Assembly: GCA_004154925.1 (NCBI GenBank) | Contig: QJNS01000044.1 | Span: 124,001 to 188,000 of the forward strand | From: Monosporascus cannonballus | Lineage: Eukaryota; Ascomycota; Sordariomycetes; Xylariales | Length of the DNA stretch: 64,000 bases | Direction: 5' to 3' | Part shown: in pieces, positions 1 to 12,269 of the stretch | How the letters are laid out: every line of letters begins with the position of its first letter | Numbering within the stretch: the stretch's first letter is position 1 | The notes under the pieces: model-generated | Told to the model about the DNA's origin: nothing | Databases searched by the model: none | Seen by the model: the letters and a program-made list of their open reading frames with translations, nothing else | Position numbers and translations under genes: made by a program

Positions 1-1825
1 TTTTACGCAACTTTTGTTTTTTTAAATTATTTTAAACCTATTAAATTATTTTCGTATTTATTTTAAATAGTATGTAATTATCTTACTTGTCGTTTCTATC
101 GGCCTACTTAAGTTTTAAATTAGAATAATTATTTTTAATCTGTTGCAATATTTTATATTATTCGATAACAGAGGTTCCTATTTGTTATATTACCTCTTAT
201 CATACTATATACGGATCATTTTCATCTAAAATTTCAATAAAACTCTACATTTCTCTTCTAATAAATTTTCTCTTTTTCCAGTTTATAATAAATACTAATT
301 AGAAATGTAAATTTATAATAGTTTCTTATTAATATTTTTTCACTATTCTTTAAGGCAATTCATTTTCCGTTTAGTAATTATATTATTTATAATAAAAACA
401 AGGATTTTTCTAAAGACATTATTTTCTTTCATGTCAGTTTTTCAAAACCGCTTATCAGCCCATTTCGTTCTATAACGTAATACATAAAAATATCGATATT
501 ATTATTTATTATTTTTACTATTTCTTCATTTTTTAAAAAATCGACTCTTTTTCCATATATTCGAATAATGTATTAGGATATCGATTCTCTTTATTGATCA
601 TAGAAAGAATGTTTCTTTTTGTTATGTTAAATAATTTTAAGCTTTCTACAGCGATTTAATATTATAAAACAACCGCTATTTATTTATCGTTAATAATTTC
701 CTAACTCTTTTTATAAGTAGTTTATAACTATTGCAGTATTTATTGGGCTAGCTTCTTTACTTTTTTTATTTCTTACTAAATTCTTTATCGTAATAAATTA
801 AAAATCTTTAAGATTTTATTATACTAATAGATATTTATTCGAAGAGCGTTTTATTAAAGTTAATAGATCGTTCGTTTGGAATTAAAATCTTATTTCTTTA
901 TTATATAAATTGCTTTTTATATTCTTTAATAATAGTTTATTTTTTTATATTTATAAAACTTAATCTACGTTTCATACTTTTGTAAATAGATTTTAATTCT
1001 TTGGATTCTATCTATGTGTCGCAGGAAATTAAAAATGGATTACCATTTTTACCTTAATTAAAGTTATAACCAGTTCGTACAATATCCTATCTCTTTGTTA
1101 TTGTTCTTTTAATTATTGATTATCCATTTTTATATTTTTTATAACATATTTATCCAACACAATCAATTGTTCGAAAGTACTAATTCTGTTTTACAAATCC
1201 TTTTTAACTTATTATAAAACATATTACTTTAGATATCGGCCTTGTCGTGGCCTTATCCAACTCTAGCTATTAGATTTTTAAATAAAACAGCGTATTTAAA
1301 TATCAAGTCTATTTACCGTAACTGCAAAATTTATTATGCCACTATCTTTTTTTCGTTTAAGTTGTTATGCCTTTTTTTTTAAAAAAAAAACTTGTTCTCG
1401 AAATTGGTATACAATAAAAGAGTTCGTTAGTAAACTTCTTTTTATTTAATTTTCCATTTTTTAATAAGTGTCGTACAATAAATTCGAACCAATTGGACAT
1501 ATCTCCCATAAAATATAATACTACTATTAGAATATAGTCCGAAGATTCGGTAAGATCCAAGAAAAAGTGTAAATTCGTACTTAAATAAAAGAAGTTTATA
1601 CGATGTTTTTATAAGCGTCCGACTTTTTAGCTTTTACTTAATTAGCAATAATGAATACACATAGAACGGCTTTATTCTAGATCGTAAATTATTATATTTT
1701 ACGGTTAAGGTTTTGGTTTTTTTTAAACGACATTTGGTAACTATATTCTAAAACCCGTGCGCTGTTTTAATAATATAAAATAATACTTAAAATATAATAA
1801 CACTCTTAAACAAGCATTTGCAATA
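1..1825 (-). pseudogene. Degenerate gag (and following) region of a Ty3/Gypsy element
   Basis: This is the 5' internal part of a minus-strand Gypsy element whose 5' LTR follows at 1826-2206; the rest lies before the window. Read on the minus strand, 1357-1560 keeps a 67-residue open stretch with the capsid-like motif GDMSNWFE and a lysine-rich KNGKLNKKKF tract. This aligns by eye with the gag frame at 17340-17534 (GNTVKWFKP, then RIRDNFGNPDKK). The 380-620 stretch matches the same gag-protease linker seen in minus orientation near 36720-36900. Stops are dense and nearly all TAA/TAG, as expected after RIP. Gag normally assembles the particle around element RNA; no functional protein is possible here. 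The Gypsy gag assignment is firm, exact borders are not. Confidence 0.7.
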
Positions 1826-2206
1826 TATAACGGTTAAAACATTTAGCCAACTCTTAAAACTTAGTCGTACCAGTTTATATTAATAGAAATATCGTAGGAA
1901 ATTGAGTAATAAAGTAACTAGTTATGTTTTGTAATAGTAAATATAGTTTGCGTAACATTTATTCTTACAAGCTGTTGTTATTTAGAACTCTGAAATTACC
2001 GAACGTATATATATTCTTTTCAATTAGATTTGCATCCAATCTTAAATTAATGGCAGATTTAATAAATTGAATTTCATTGGTTTTATATAGATTTATTTGG
2101 ATTGTAACATTACGAAAGATCAAAATTATGTAGCTTAACCCACATGGATTCTGATTCGGTACTGTAGCAACCGTTTCTCAGATCCTAGCTCGCTTGAGTC
2201 ATAACA
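1826..2206 (-). repeat. 5' LTR of the minus-strand Gypsy element at the left edge
   Basis: About 381 bp. The reverse complement starts TGTTATGACTC and ends with the shared LTR tail, seen here as ACTCTTAAAACTTAGTCG and TATAACGG (mutated TGTGACGG). Its middle module is unlike the other LTRs in the window. Only one flank can be seen (GTAAA after 2206), so no target duplication can be tested. Confidence 0.75.
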
Positions 2207-2590
2207 GTAAATTAAAATTATTCTTTTATATTTTTTGAAACTATTAATTATTTAGCAAATTACAGAATTATCTTTAGTTTTCTATTTTTATTAATAAATA
2301 TAATACCTACAATATTATTTAAAGTTCAATGTTATATTATATATAAGTACCTTGTATAATACATAATAATAATTTTCTTTTTTAAAGTATTAAAAATAAC
2401 TCCACAAATTTATATTATGAAGATGAATTTGAATATTTAACTGAAACATAAACTATTGTAATATTGTTGTGAGAATAATAAGTTAGGTAATAGATTTTTA
2501 TTATAAATTCATACTATCTAAATTATGAAATAAATATTTATTTATTCTATTATGACTTAATATATTTATTTAAATTTGAAAAGATTTTAC
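2207..2590. other. AT-rich unassigned sequence
   Basis: No open frame or clear element. Its right part (about 2390-2590) probably holds the rest of the minus-strand LTR whose well-conserved end is at 2591-2771, but similarity is too weak to place a start. Confidence 0.4.
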
Positions 2591-2771
2591 GTGTTAAGTC
2601 TTTTGAAGCCGCCTTAAGCCATTTTCAAGTTTAAAGAGCTTAAAACTCCTAGACCAGAAAGCTTGGTTAAGTTATTTAAGTTAGTTACGGAATCTCTTCG
2701 CCTAGGTCGGGACTGCGCCTTTAAAATAGCTCGACCGTTCCTGCAGCAGCCAAGTCCGTTAGGTCAAAACA
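2591..2771 (-). repeat. Minus-strand Gypsy LTR fragment
   Basis: It aligns with the U3 part of the LTR at 38354-38657. Shared blocks in order are a TTAAGCC-rich stretch, GGTCGGGxCT, CTCGACCGT and finally AGCCAAGTCCGTTAGGTC, ending AAAACA at 2771 (the CA end of the LTR). No internal element sequence follows on its right, so this is a solo or truncated LTR. It is less AT-rich than its surroundings. Confidence 0.65.
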
Positions 2772-2978
2772 CTCCGGTATCTTTATCCCTCAGCTACCAC
2801 TCTTCTTATATTTGTTTAAAATGATTTAATAACGCTTACTCGATATTAAGGACATTTTACACGTCAATAACATATTTATCCACGCTTTTATATTATATAT
2901 TTTAATATATATTATTAAGCGTTAACGATTATTAAGCTGACTCGTTCTTTTTTTTAGCTATAATCTAATATATCCGTT
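2772..2978. other. Short AT-rich gap, nothing recognised
   Basis: No open frame, no LTR tail and no polypurine tract were seen here. It lies between the LTR end at 2771 and the dispersed repeat. Confidence 0.4.
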
Positions 2979-3205
2979 ATGCCCTCGTTTTAACCTAGTG
3001 AGCATGCGAACGAAATCAACGAGGGTTATTACGTCGAAAATTTCCTGTTTCTTAGAACCTATTTCCGCATTTAGACCTTGACACCCCTAAAGAGGAAAGT
3101 AAAGGTAAGCGCACCAAGCGGCCCGTGGTACTCGCTATTAAAACGGGGGCATATTGTGCTTACCGGGGCGACGCGGTAGCCTCACGTATATATGTTTTTA
3201 AAGTT
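2979..3205 (-). repeat. Dispersed hairpin-bearing repeat, inverted copy
   Basis: The reverse complement of this stretch aligns along its length with 25401-25722: GGCTACCGCGTCGCC, then ATGCCC and GTTTTAATAGCG, then ACGGGCCGC, and finally an AACCCTCG...CGAGGGCAT hairpin unit (2979-3030). It lacks about 36 bp present in the other copy after TTTTAATAGCG and has one terminal hairpin unit where the other has two. It shows little RIP although it sits in AT-rich DNA. No coding potential and no family recognised. Confidence 0.75.
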
Positions 3206-6200
3206 ATTCGAAGTTTTGCGAGTTATTTTCATAAAACCCTTAAAAGCTATTACATCTAGATATAAAAATATTTATTGCTTAATTAATAACAGCTTATTTT
3301 AATTTGTTTACTCTTGACATGACATTTAAAATTATAATTATCTAATTAATAAACTTCAACTAATTCAGGTTAAAGTACGTTTTTAAATTATAAAAGTTGA
3401 ACTATATTGTAATTATTTTTAACTTAGTACTACGACATGTTTTAACCCTTTTTACCTAATTCGTTACGTTTATTTTATAAATAAAATTTATAATGGTATG
3501 ATTGATCGAAAACTTAAATGGTTCGTTCGAATAAAGAATAAAAAAAGTAAATAACATTATTACCTAACAAGGAATTTCGTAAAGTATTGTAGGTGTATAA
3601 TAATTTAAAGAAATGCAAATAAACCCCTTAAAAGGTATTTAAAGCAAAAACCTAAAATATAAAAGTTAAAATATAAATTAATTAATTGTGATAAAATCTA
3701 TTTTATTTCAGTTTCAATGATACTTTATTTAAATTATTTTTAAGAATTAATTGAAAGTATAACGCAATTAGAACTAGATTTCTTAACAGATTAAAACAAA
3801 AGATTTGAAAAAGAATTATTCTAAGAACATGCATTCGTGTTTAACTCATTTTTATTATGATATCAATTAAGATTAACCATAAATAAAAAATGTTAAAAAC
3901 GATAAAGTTTAAAGTTAAATAATATAATGAATCTGAATATACAGCAAATATCGAAGTGCTTAGAAATAATAATGCTTTATACGATATAACATCAAAGGGT
4001 TTAAAATCAAGTACTACTTGAAAAGTAATTAGAGTTAGAGAAAATATTATTAGAATAAAATGAGTTACAAAGTAGCATAGTATAAAAGACATAACAATTA
4101 TAATAAGATAAAAGAATTCAGATTTTAAAACGTAACCGTAAAGTAATAAAAAGGATACTAATAAAATAGATAATAAAATTTAAATTGAAAATATCGATTG
4201 GGCTTATACAGAATATAATAGAGAAAAAGTGATGGAAGTATTATTTCAAGTAAAGGTCTTAAAGCAATAATATAATGCCAAACATTGAATTATAGTAATA
4301 TAGCTGTTAAGATATGGTAAGAGATTATATAAATGAATAAAAAATATATTACTTTTGCACTTATAATAAAGAAATAACGTTATAATAAATAATCAATAAA
4401 TAATAATTTAGTAAATACACTACTAAGGATAAGGTCCTGATATTAAGGAAAGTTAACCGTTACGAAATATTTTACGTTATATATTAAGCGCAATAAAATT
4501 AGATTGTTTATAAGGAATAAAGAGTATATAATATTAAATGCATTATACGTAAATAAAGGTAGAGATTCGACTTTATTAACCAAAAAGAACAAAACACTAA
4601 AGATCAAAAATAGTACCATTATTTACGAAATATATTCTCTTAAGAAAACTTCATCAAATAAACAACAGCGCGTAATAAGTCGAAAGGAAAAGATTACCGC
4701 TAGAAAAATCTATTTTGTTATAATAAATAATACAACTACTAAATAAAAACGTATTAATGCAGTATACAATAGAAAAGCAGAGATAAAAGGTTATTACCAA
4801 TCTTTATTTTCAGTTTGTATTTATTATAAACCTTAAAAAAGGTTATTAAAAAGAAAATTCGAAATCTTCACTTAAACTTATAAAAGGATAATAATGATAC
4901 AAAAGGATAAAATGCAGAATAATAAATAAATAAACTCCTGAGTTAATAGGATATACAATTCAGATAAGACGAAAAATAATTATTTTAAATAGAAATAAAA
5001 ATATAACGATAAAGATTATAAAATTAATAAATCAATTCTTATATATATATATATATATATAAACAATTAAATAAATTCGAACAAGTATTAAAAAACGAAA
5101 ATTACCTTCAACAGAACTGAAAAATAACAAAAGCTAAGACGTTACACGGAACTTTTAAACGATATTTTACAAATAATAAAGAAAATCAAAAATATTTTTA
5201 TTTCTGTATAAAAACGAATCAAAATATATTAAAATATTGCAATAATAAACTACTGAATAATAGAGGTTTATTTTATTATATTCGAAATGCTTCATAGATT
5301 GAGAGTATTATAGAGATATAAATCAACCTCATATAATATATATTGTCGAAAACTAAGAACCAACTGATAATAACGGAAAGGTTAACAACAAAATTAATTA
5401 CGTCGAAATTTTCATTAAAAGATAATACTAAACGGTACATCTCCATGTCGTTTATTAAGAAATTAGAAGGTGATTTTAGGAAGACAATAACTATTCCAAT
5501 ATAGCTTCTTAATTTACTAATACACTAGCTAAGTAAATTTTTTTATATGGGTTATTAATTTAAATAAAAACCAAAGAAAATGTTCAAATTCAATAGAAAA
5601 TAACGGCAAATACAAATACAAAAGCATGATACATACTTGATTACGTATTAAAAAATATATATAAAAAAGAAAATAAAAGAATAAGATAATATTATTACTG
5701 TTGAAAAAAGATTTCGACAACAACATAGCAATTTACAAGTATAATCTTAAATATTACACTATTTAACTCGGGTATTAATATAGTATAATGAATGTAAGCG
5801 ATTATATTTTTAAAAATAATATTTAAAATAAAATTAATAAAACCTAATAAATAGAATTGTAAAAAGGTTATTAAAAAACATAAACTAAATTTTCACCGAT
5901 TTACAACTTGAACTATACCGAACTATAAATATTTCTAAAATACCTAAAAATTAAAGTTGAAAAGAAGTTACAAATAACGTTTTGCGTTATAAGCCGGTTA
6001 TCGAATATCCTTTATACCAAGTGAAATAAAAAGCTTTAAAGATTAATTACTAAAAGTTAAATAACATTAGCGTTTAAAAAGATATATTAATATCTTTACT
6101 AAGTAATATAAAAGATTCATCTTAGAAAATAAAATACTACACCAATTTAAACTTAAAAAACTGATACAACTTAACACAAATTAATCTAGAATACTAAATA

Positions 6201-7604
6201 AAGACCGCTTTGAAAATAAAATACAGCTTCTACGAATTTGTTAACATATTTTTCGGACGTATAACTGTGCCTGTATCCTTTTAACTGATAACTAATTCTG
6301 TATTCCGACAATATCTAAATGGTTTTATCGTATGTTATTTCAACAACATATTTATTTATTCGAAAATTACGAAGAACTTTTAAAATAAGTTTATAATGTT
6401 CTCTAAGCATTACAAAAGGCCGATTTAATTATTGATACAGAAAAAGACCAATTTTATATTTAAAACGAATTTCTAAAATATAATATTACTCGGAAATATA
6501 GCAAAAAAAACCTCTAGCACGAATGCTATAATTCAAACTGAATAAATGCCTACAATATATTAAAAACTAGACATTTATCAAATTAGCTAAGTATTATATA
6601 AAGATTCATCCGCAATTTCCACTTGATAATTATACGCCTAATTAATTGTACTAAAGAACAGAAATACTCTAAATAAATATTTCAAATAAATAAAGCTTTT
6701 TAAGAAATAAAAATCGCAATTATTAATAAGCTAATATTAATTACATACGATCCAAGAGGACCCGTCAAATTCAAAACCGCTATATTGAATTACTTATTAT
6801 ATACGATAATCGGATAACGTAATAATTAAAGTCAATTACACTCTATTACATTTTTGTTACACAAACTGAAAAATATCAAACTTAATTATGGTATTTCTAA
6901 AATAAAGTTCATCGCCATTCTTATATTTTTTCGAAAATTTGAACATTTTATTAACTAATATTTCTATTAAGTTAAAACTTATACAAATTATCATGCTTTT
7001 ACCAGGATTATCATAAAAAAACACTTAAAAAATGATAATTACGACATATTAAAAATGGCAAAATCTATCGTCGTTATTATACACAAGAAGAATTTTAAAA
7101 GGGTAAAGCCAATACCCTTAACAAGCTATCATACCTAGAGAAAAAACTGGTTAAGATTAGCTATACGATTTTCAATAATATACTAAAAGAGTATTTACGC
7201 CCGGAATGGATTACAACGATATATATTATTCTATATAACAGATAATAAGAAATTAAAAAAATATAACGATAATTTAATAAAAGAAAATGAGTATGAAATA
7301 AATTACAAATTTCAAAAGATATAAAGAAAATCTAGTACGAAATATATACGAACATTCTTTACATAGATATCTAAAGATACATGAAATGCTAAAGTGGCTT
7401 TAATAACGTGGTAGTTTTTTAAAAATAAAAACTTAATTTAAAAAATGCAATAACAATATATCTCTTATGTTAAAACTAAGTCGTAACGATAGAAACCTTA
7501 TCGAAAATGACAACTATTATTAATTTTAAAATAACTATAAAACCTGATTATTATAAATTTTATCACAAAATTTCCTTTATCCAAAAATTCCGCAATAAAA
7601 ATAT

Positions 7605-7780
7605 TATTAAGAACAGTTGGAATTCGAGACAAAAAGTTGTTATTATAATTGATCTATATTGTTCTCGTTGTTAGAAAAGTGTGGGTATAGTTATGTACAT
7701 ACAAATAGTGGGATAAAGAACCCATACCATTGTTATTCTAGCACCCAAATTTCTTAAGCCATTATTTATATCTTAATACG
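7605..7780. repeat. Left terminal direct repeat of the 1.8-kb element
   Basis: It aligns with 9257-9430. Shared blocks include CAAAAAGTTGTTRTTAT, TTGTTCTCGTT, ATACAAATARTGGG and a final TTAGCCAYYA-like block. Differences are mostly transitions. Confidence 0.65.
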
Positions 7781-9256
7781 CCCTTTCAGCTAAAGAGATT
7801 GCCAAGGCCCTTAAGGTTATTTTAAGCCCTCGCCGACGCCCTTCAGCTTTCGGGCTTCCGTTTAAATACTCTCATTCTTTAGTAATCAGTTTAGTACATC
7901 TTAAAAGGCTAGCTGCACAGATTTTCTAAGTCATTAGGGATAAAGTGGGTTTCGCTTTAATGGACCTGACTTTTATTTTTTTTTATCGCGCAATTCGTTA
8001 TCGGCCTCCTTTTTCGGACAGTTCTTTGCTTTATAACCGTATTCTCTCTAGTTTTAACGAAGTGGTTTATTTTTTTGTTATAATAAGACCTTTTATTTGG
8101 TTTAATTTGTTTAGCGTTATAACTTTATTTTCCGTTTTCTGGCCTTTATTTTCAATATTGCAAAATTCGACGACAACATTATTGAAAAGTTAATGAACGG
8201 TAATCGTTAGATATTAACGGAAGCTTCTCTTTATTCGTGATTTTCAGCCGGTGATGACAGCGACGATATTATTATTTCGGTTTCGATTTTATAACGTATT
8301 AAAAAAACGTTATTTATTAATCATTATTAACAGGTATTTAGATTTCGATACAAGGGCGGATTAAATGTTTAAATTCGATAATGTAATCATAAGTAGAAAT
8401 TTTATAAAGCTTTTATCGAAAATATGGAAAGTAGTTAAATATATCCATTTATTAATCGATATTTGTAATTTCGTACGAACGTTTTAAAATTTTGAATATT
8501 TTCGTACTTTTCGAAAAACCGAAAACAACTGCTATGGGACTTTTTTAACCTGTGCGATATTAGCGGTGATTAATTAAAGTTCGTTAATATCGGTAAGCTT
8601 TGCTAGATTGTCGCTATAATATCCGATTATTAATAAAGCAATCTAAAAAGCCGTTATTTACATTTTTTAATTATGATTACTTGGAAAAACAGTTTCTATT
8701 AAGTTTAAAATAGAAATATTTTTGATTTAAATATGTATTATTTTTCGGCAAATTTTGACTCAATAACTTAATAAACGCCTTTATAAATTATTTTAAATTT
8801 AAACTTTAAACTTAACCGGCCTTATCTTTTTCAACTATTATAACGACTTCGTTTATCTTTTGTATGAAAATTTCCCGTTATTTTTATTATCAATTATCAA
8901 ATTTCTTCGTTACTAATCGATATTACGGTTAAAATCTTCCGTTCCAATAACCTAATTTCTAGTCCGTAACTGCCTTATTACGAGATAAACTTTTCTTTTT
9001 AAATAAATGCGAAACGTTTTAAAGCTTTCGTATATATAACGCATCGTTTTGAATTATTACAAAAATCAAATAATTTTTTAAAGATCCCCTTTAAAGCGTC
9101 TGTACGCCGAGTTTATAACTCTATTTTTTTTCTTATATCTATTACCCTTACGACTCTTTTTCTAAAACCGTACCTCGAATTACGTACAAAATAAATAAAT
9201 CAAGGTATTAACTAACGGTTTTATTATCAAAAAGCGAAAATCGAAAAATACTACCA

Positions 9257-9430
9257 TATTAAAGACCGTTGCAATTGGGGGCAAAAAGTTGTTGTTATGA
9301 TTGATGTAGGTTGTTCTCGTTATAAAAGAAGAGTAGGTGTAGCTACGTATTTACAAATAATGGGGTGGAGAACTCACATCACCGTTGCCCTACTATCCAA
9401 ATTCCTTTAGCCACCACTCATATCGTAACG
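9257..9430. repeat. Right terminal direct repeat of the 1.8-kb element
   Basis: It partners with 7605-7780. This copy is less AT-rich (for example GGGGGCAAAAAG here against CGAGACAAAAAG on the left), so the two copies were mutated unequally. Confidence 0.65.
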
Positions 9431-10947
9431 AATATATTCTAATAACATTTTGGAAATCGTTAATCTATTTACGAAACTGTTTTTATTTTTTATCTTACGA
9501 ATGTATACCAACGCTAAGTACAAAACGTACAGTTTGTTTTTAAAAAAGACATCGTTATTGTATATAGATTATTTTATAAAATTATTTTGGACAAAACAAT
9601 AATATTTACTTTAAAGTATCAACAAAATCTTATATTATAGATCGGCTTCTATTACAAATTATTTAATCTATCCAACTTTTTAATAAATACATAAAACTGT
9701 TAAAGAAATATTAAAATATACTCGCGATATTATATTAATTACGAATAAAATAACTCAATTTTAAAGTTATGTATAGTTTAATTAAATTATAACACTAATT
9801 ATTTCGAAATCTGTAAAAATATCCAAATCAATACTAATTTTAATTTTATACTCGATTGTTAAAAAATTACGTACAATAAATCTGTTAATATTAAAGCTAT
9901 GCTTATAATAAAAAAGCTTAAATAGTTGCATGAAAAAATAACAACGGAATTAAAATTTCTATATAGGTAGATAAGCAAATATTATAACTGAAAAATGCTA
10001 AAAGAAATTTTACAACAGGAAGATATAATGTATTTCGTTCGAAACAATATCTAAATGAAAGAACCTAGGAAAGAAAATCTGATTTTATATGTATTGGGCC
10101 GTAGAAAGTTATTAAGAGAATTGTAACAAATAATTGTCGGTTAAAGCTTTTATTTACGTTTAAACTCTATTTAATATTCCACGTTTCTTTAGTCGAATTA
10201 ACAACGAATATTATTAAAATACGCATAGAATAAAACAATAATATATTTGAAATAAAAAATCATCTTGATATACGAAAAAAACATTTATTTAATATCTTTT
10301 TATGTGAAAAGGTTACTAACATTTTAAAAATAACTAGAAAGCTGTCAAAACTCTAATAAACGTTTAATAGCTTTTAAAAATTTCTTTTAATAATATTTTA
10401 ATAAAAAAGCCCAGTTAAAAATAAGTAGAGCAGTAAAGGCCGAGGTTTAAAAAAAGGTTATTAAGGCGACCTCTACTTCTTACTTCTCCAACTTATTAAA
10501 AAAATGCAACCTACGGTTAGTTATTTTTACGCTTTTAAAATAAAAAGATCTTATTATTGCGCAAACATTTGACCGAAACAAGAATTTTAATTTAATTTCT
10601 TAATAACTTTATGTAATTCTTTACGAGTATTAAAAGATTACTGATAAATATAGGCCTTTTTACGCATTAAGCGGTTTTTTGTTGTTAAAAATATTCCGTA
10701 AAAGATTAATCGGATCACCGAACTCGCTATAAGAATAGTTTTTAAAATACACTTTTCGCAATGAATTACGCTCGCCAATGTAACCTATTTTTCGTTATAA
10801 CCAAAATAGGAAAAATAAAGCATAACTTCGAAAACCGAATCCAAAATGAAACAAATTTATACTTTATACTCTTTTTATAGTTACGATGTTTAAGCAGTTT
10901 AATAACTTTTCCCACTATAATAAAAAATACATATTAAAAAGGAAATC

Positions 10948-11368
10948 TATTATAAATTAATAAGCTAAGACTTTAAAAAGGAGTATTATAAAACCGAAAC
11001 AGCACCTAAGTAAGTCAAATTACGTAATACGGCTTCGGATATTTTTAACTAATCTAAAGCGGTCCAAATTAATAACGTAATATGGCTTGCAAAAACTGCG
11101 AAAAGAGATTGAAAAAAATCAATAATAATTAAGAAGTATAACCCTAAATAGCTCTAATGAATTTAAAGAGATCTATATTAGTATATATATATTCGTCAAT
11201 TCTATAATCTAGATTGTAATACCTAATAATAATAATTCGTTACGTAAAGTAGTCTTGCTATTACGAATCGTAATTATTATATTCGTTACTTTAAATTTCA
11301 CACTACTTTTACTAATATAAACTCGTACGACTAGGTTTAATATTTGGAAAAACCCTCTAGCTGTTAAA
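10948..11368 (+). repeat. 3' LTR of the Gypsy element ending at 11368
   Basis: It starts TATTATAA (mutated TGTTATAA) right after the purine tract AAAAAGGAAATC. It ends with the shared tail, read here as AATATAAACTCGTACGACTA, then CCCTCTAGCTGTTA. About 421 bp. Confidence 0.65.
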
Positions 11369-11781
11369 TTTGTACATTTAGATTTTGGAAACATTAAATA
11401 TATTTATCTTACGCTTTTTTAAAATAGATCTTTTAATTTCTAAAAAGTTATTTCGGTACAATTTAATCAGTGCCCTAAGTTTCGTAAATCTATATTATAT
11501 AATTTAACTTATTTTAGTTTTTCTGAATTTTATTTAATATATGAGTTTTAATAAGCTGTAATTTATTAAGTTGCATTATAAGTACCTCTTTTTTAAAAAT
11601 ATCGTTCCGAAATATTGACGTCTTCGGGCTTAAAATTAACTCTTACGAAATTAAAATACAATTTATTATTCAACTTATATCGTAAATAATTTTTATTTGC
11701 TGAGCTTAGTCTGGAATATAAGGCTTAAATCTATACTTATTTTACAAAAATGCAAAATATAAAATATATAAGGCTTTATTT
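11369..11781. other. AT-rich spacer between two Gypsy elements, no gene seen
   Basis: No open frame and no LTR or pol motif. It is the target DNA of the element at 11787 and carries the left target duplication at its right edge. Confidence 0.5.
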
Positions 11782-11786
11782 CAAAG

Positions 11787-12165
11787 TGTTACGACCCGAC
11801 AAGCTCCGGTCTCAAGAAACGGTCAGGCAGGAGCATACGGGCCACCTCTCGGGTCACGTGACGGTGATCACTGCCAAGCCAGTGATCATCAATAATTAAA
11901 GGTAATCCCAAATGATCGTAATCACCACTAACGGCGTAATTACGAATGATTAAGCCAAGAAGGAAAAAAATATATACGCTTATTAAATCTATAATTTAAA
12001 TAACTTTAATGTGCAATACTTATTAATATTAATCGTTTGCGAAAACCAGATATTAAAAATATAATACGTTACTGTATTTATTTCTCAAATTTTTACAATA
12101 CTTTTGTTAACATAAACCCGTCGACTTAAGGTTTAATAATTGGTTAAATCTTAAAGTTCGTTATA
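11787..12165 (+). repeat. 5' LTR of the outer Gypsy element
   Basis: Starts TGTTACGACCCGACAAGC and ends GTTCGTTATA (mutated GCTCGTCACA). Contains AATATATACGCTTATTAAAT, a probable TATA-bearing promoter area of the LTR. Its U3 module (CGACAAGCTCCGGTCTC) differs from that of the nested element, while the last ~200 bp are the same. Confidence 0.85.
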
Positions 12166-12269
12166 CGTTGCAAACTTTTATTTAATAATACCGTTAAACT
12201 TTGAGCAATATTTAATATTATTAAAATATCGATTAATATTTAAAAAACCCTTATTTAGTAGTTTTAGGC

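Larger units (their letters stand above)
7605..9430. mobile_element. 1.8-kb non-autonomous element with terminal direct repeats (TRIM/LARD-like)
   Basis: It interrupts the integrase frame of the Gypsy copy above. A direct repeat AATATT flanks it (7600-7605 and 9431-9436, partly shared with its edge), and the host frame can be followed on both sides. The ends are a ~175-bp direct repeat (7605-7780 and 9257-9430). The interior contains no gag, protease, RT or integrase; the one open frame at 7945-8193 (82 residues, hydrophobic, aromatic-rich) resembles nothing I recognise. Small direct-repeat ends without coding capacity fit a terminal-repeat retrotransposon in miniature, but the ends do not show a clean TG...CA, so the class is an inference. 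Confidence 0.6.
3400..10390 (+). pseudogene. RIP-degraded gag-pol-chromodomain polyprotein
   Basis: Ty3/Gypsy polyprotein relic (capsid, protease, reverse transcriptase, RNase H, integrase, chromodomain). The leader near 3420-3520 aligns with 39610-39720. The 4504-4746 open stretch corresponds to the gag-protease linker (shared GRDST/IRDST motif). The reverse transcriptase box at 6336-6347 reads Y-F-N-N followed by IFIYS: both catalytic aspartates of the family's YLDD have become asparagine through G-to-A changes, so the enzyme would be dead even without the stops. Integrase reads KFPLSKNSA up to 7600 and resumes as IVNRFTKLF after the insertion. Chromodomain remnants lie at about 10255-10390. 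Family assignment is firm; domain borders are approximate. Confidence 0.65.
3240..11368 (+). mobile_element. Degenerate Ty3/Gypsy chromovirus, 5' LTR not identified, split by a 1.8-kb insertion
   Basis: The plus-strand element is recognised by its alignment with the gag-pol of the better bounded copies at 11787-25254 and 38824-45960. Its 3' LTR is at 10948-11368, preceded by the purine tract AAAAAGGAAATC. The integrase frame is interrupted at 7605-9430 by another element and resumes at 9437. No convincing 5' LTR exists before about 3400; the expected place is occupied by the dispersed repeat at 2979-3205 and unassigned DNA, so the left border is approximate and probably rearranged. RIP is heavy throughout. 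Confidence 0.7.

Noticed and set aside
5041..5060. Run of alternating T and A
   Set aside because: Simple dinucleotide repeat in RIP DNA with no sign of function.
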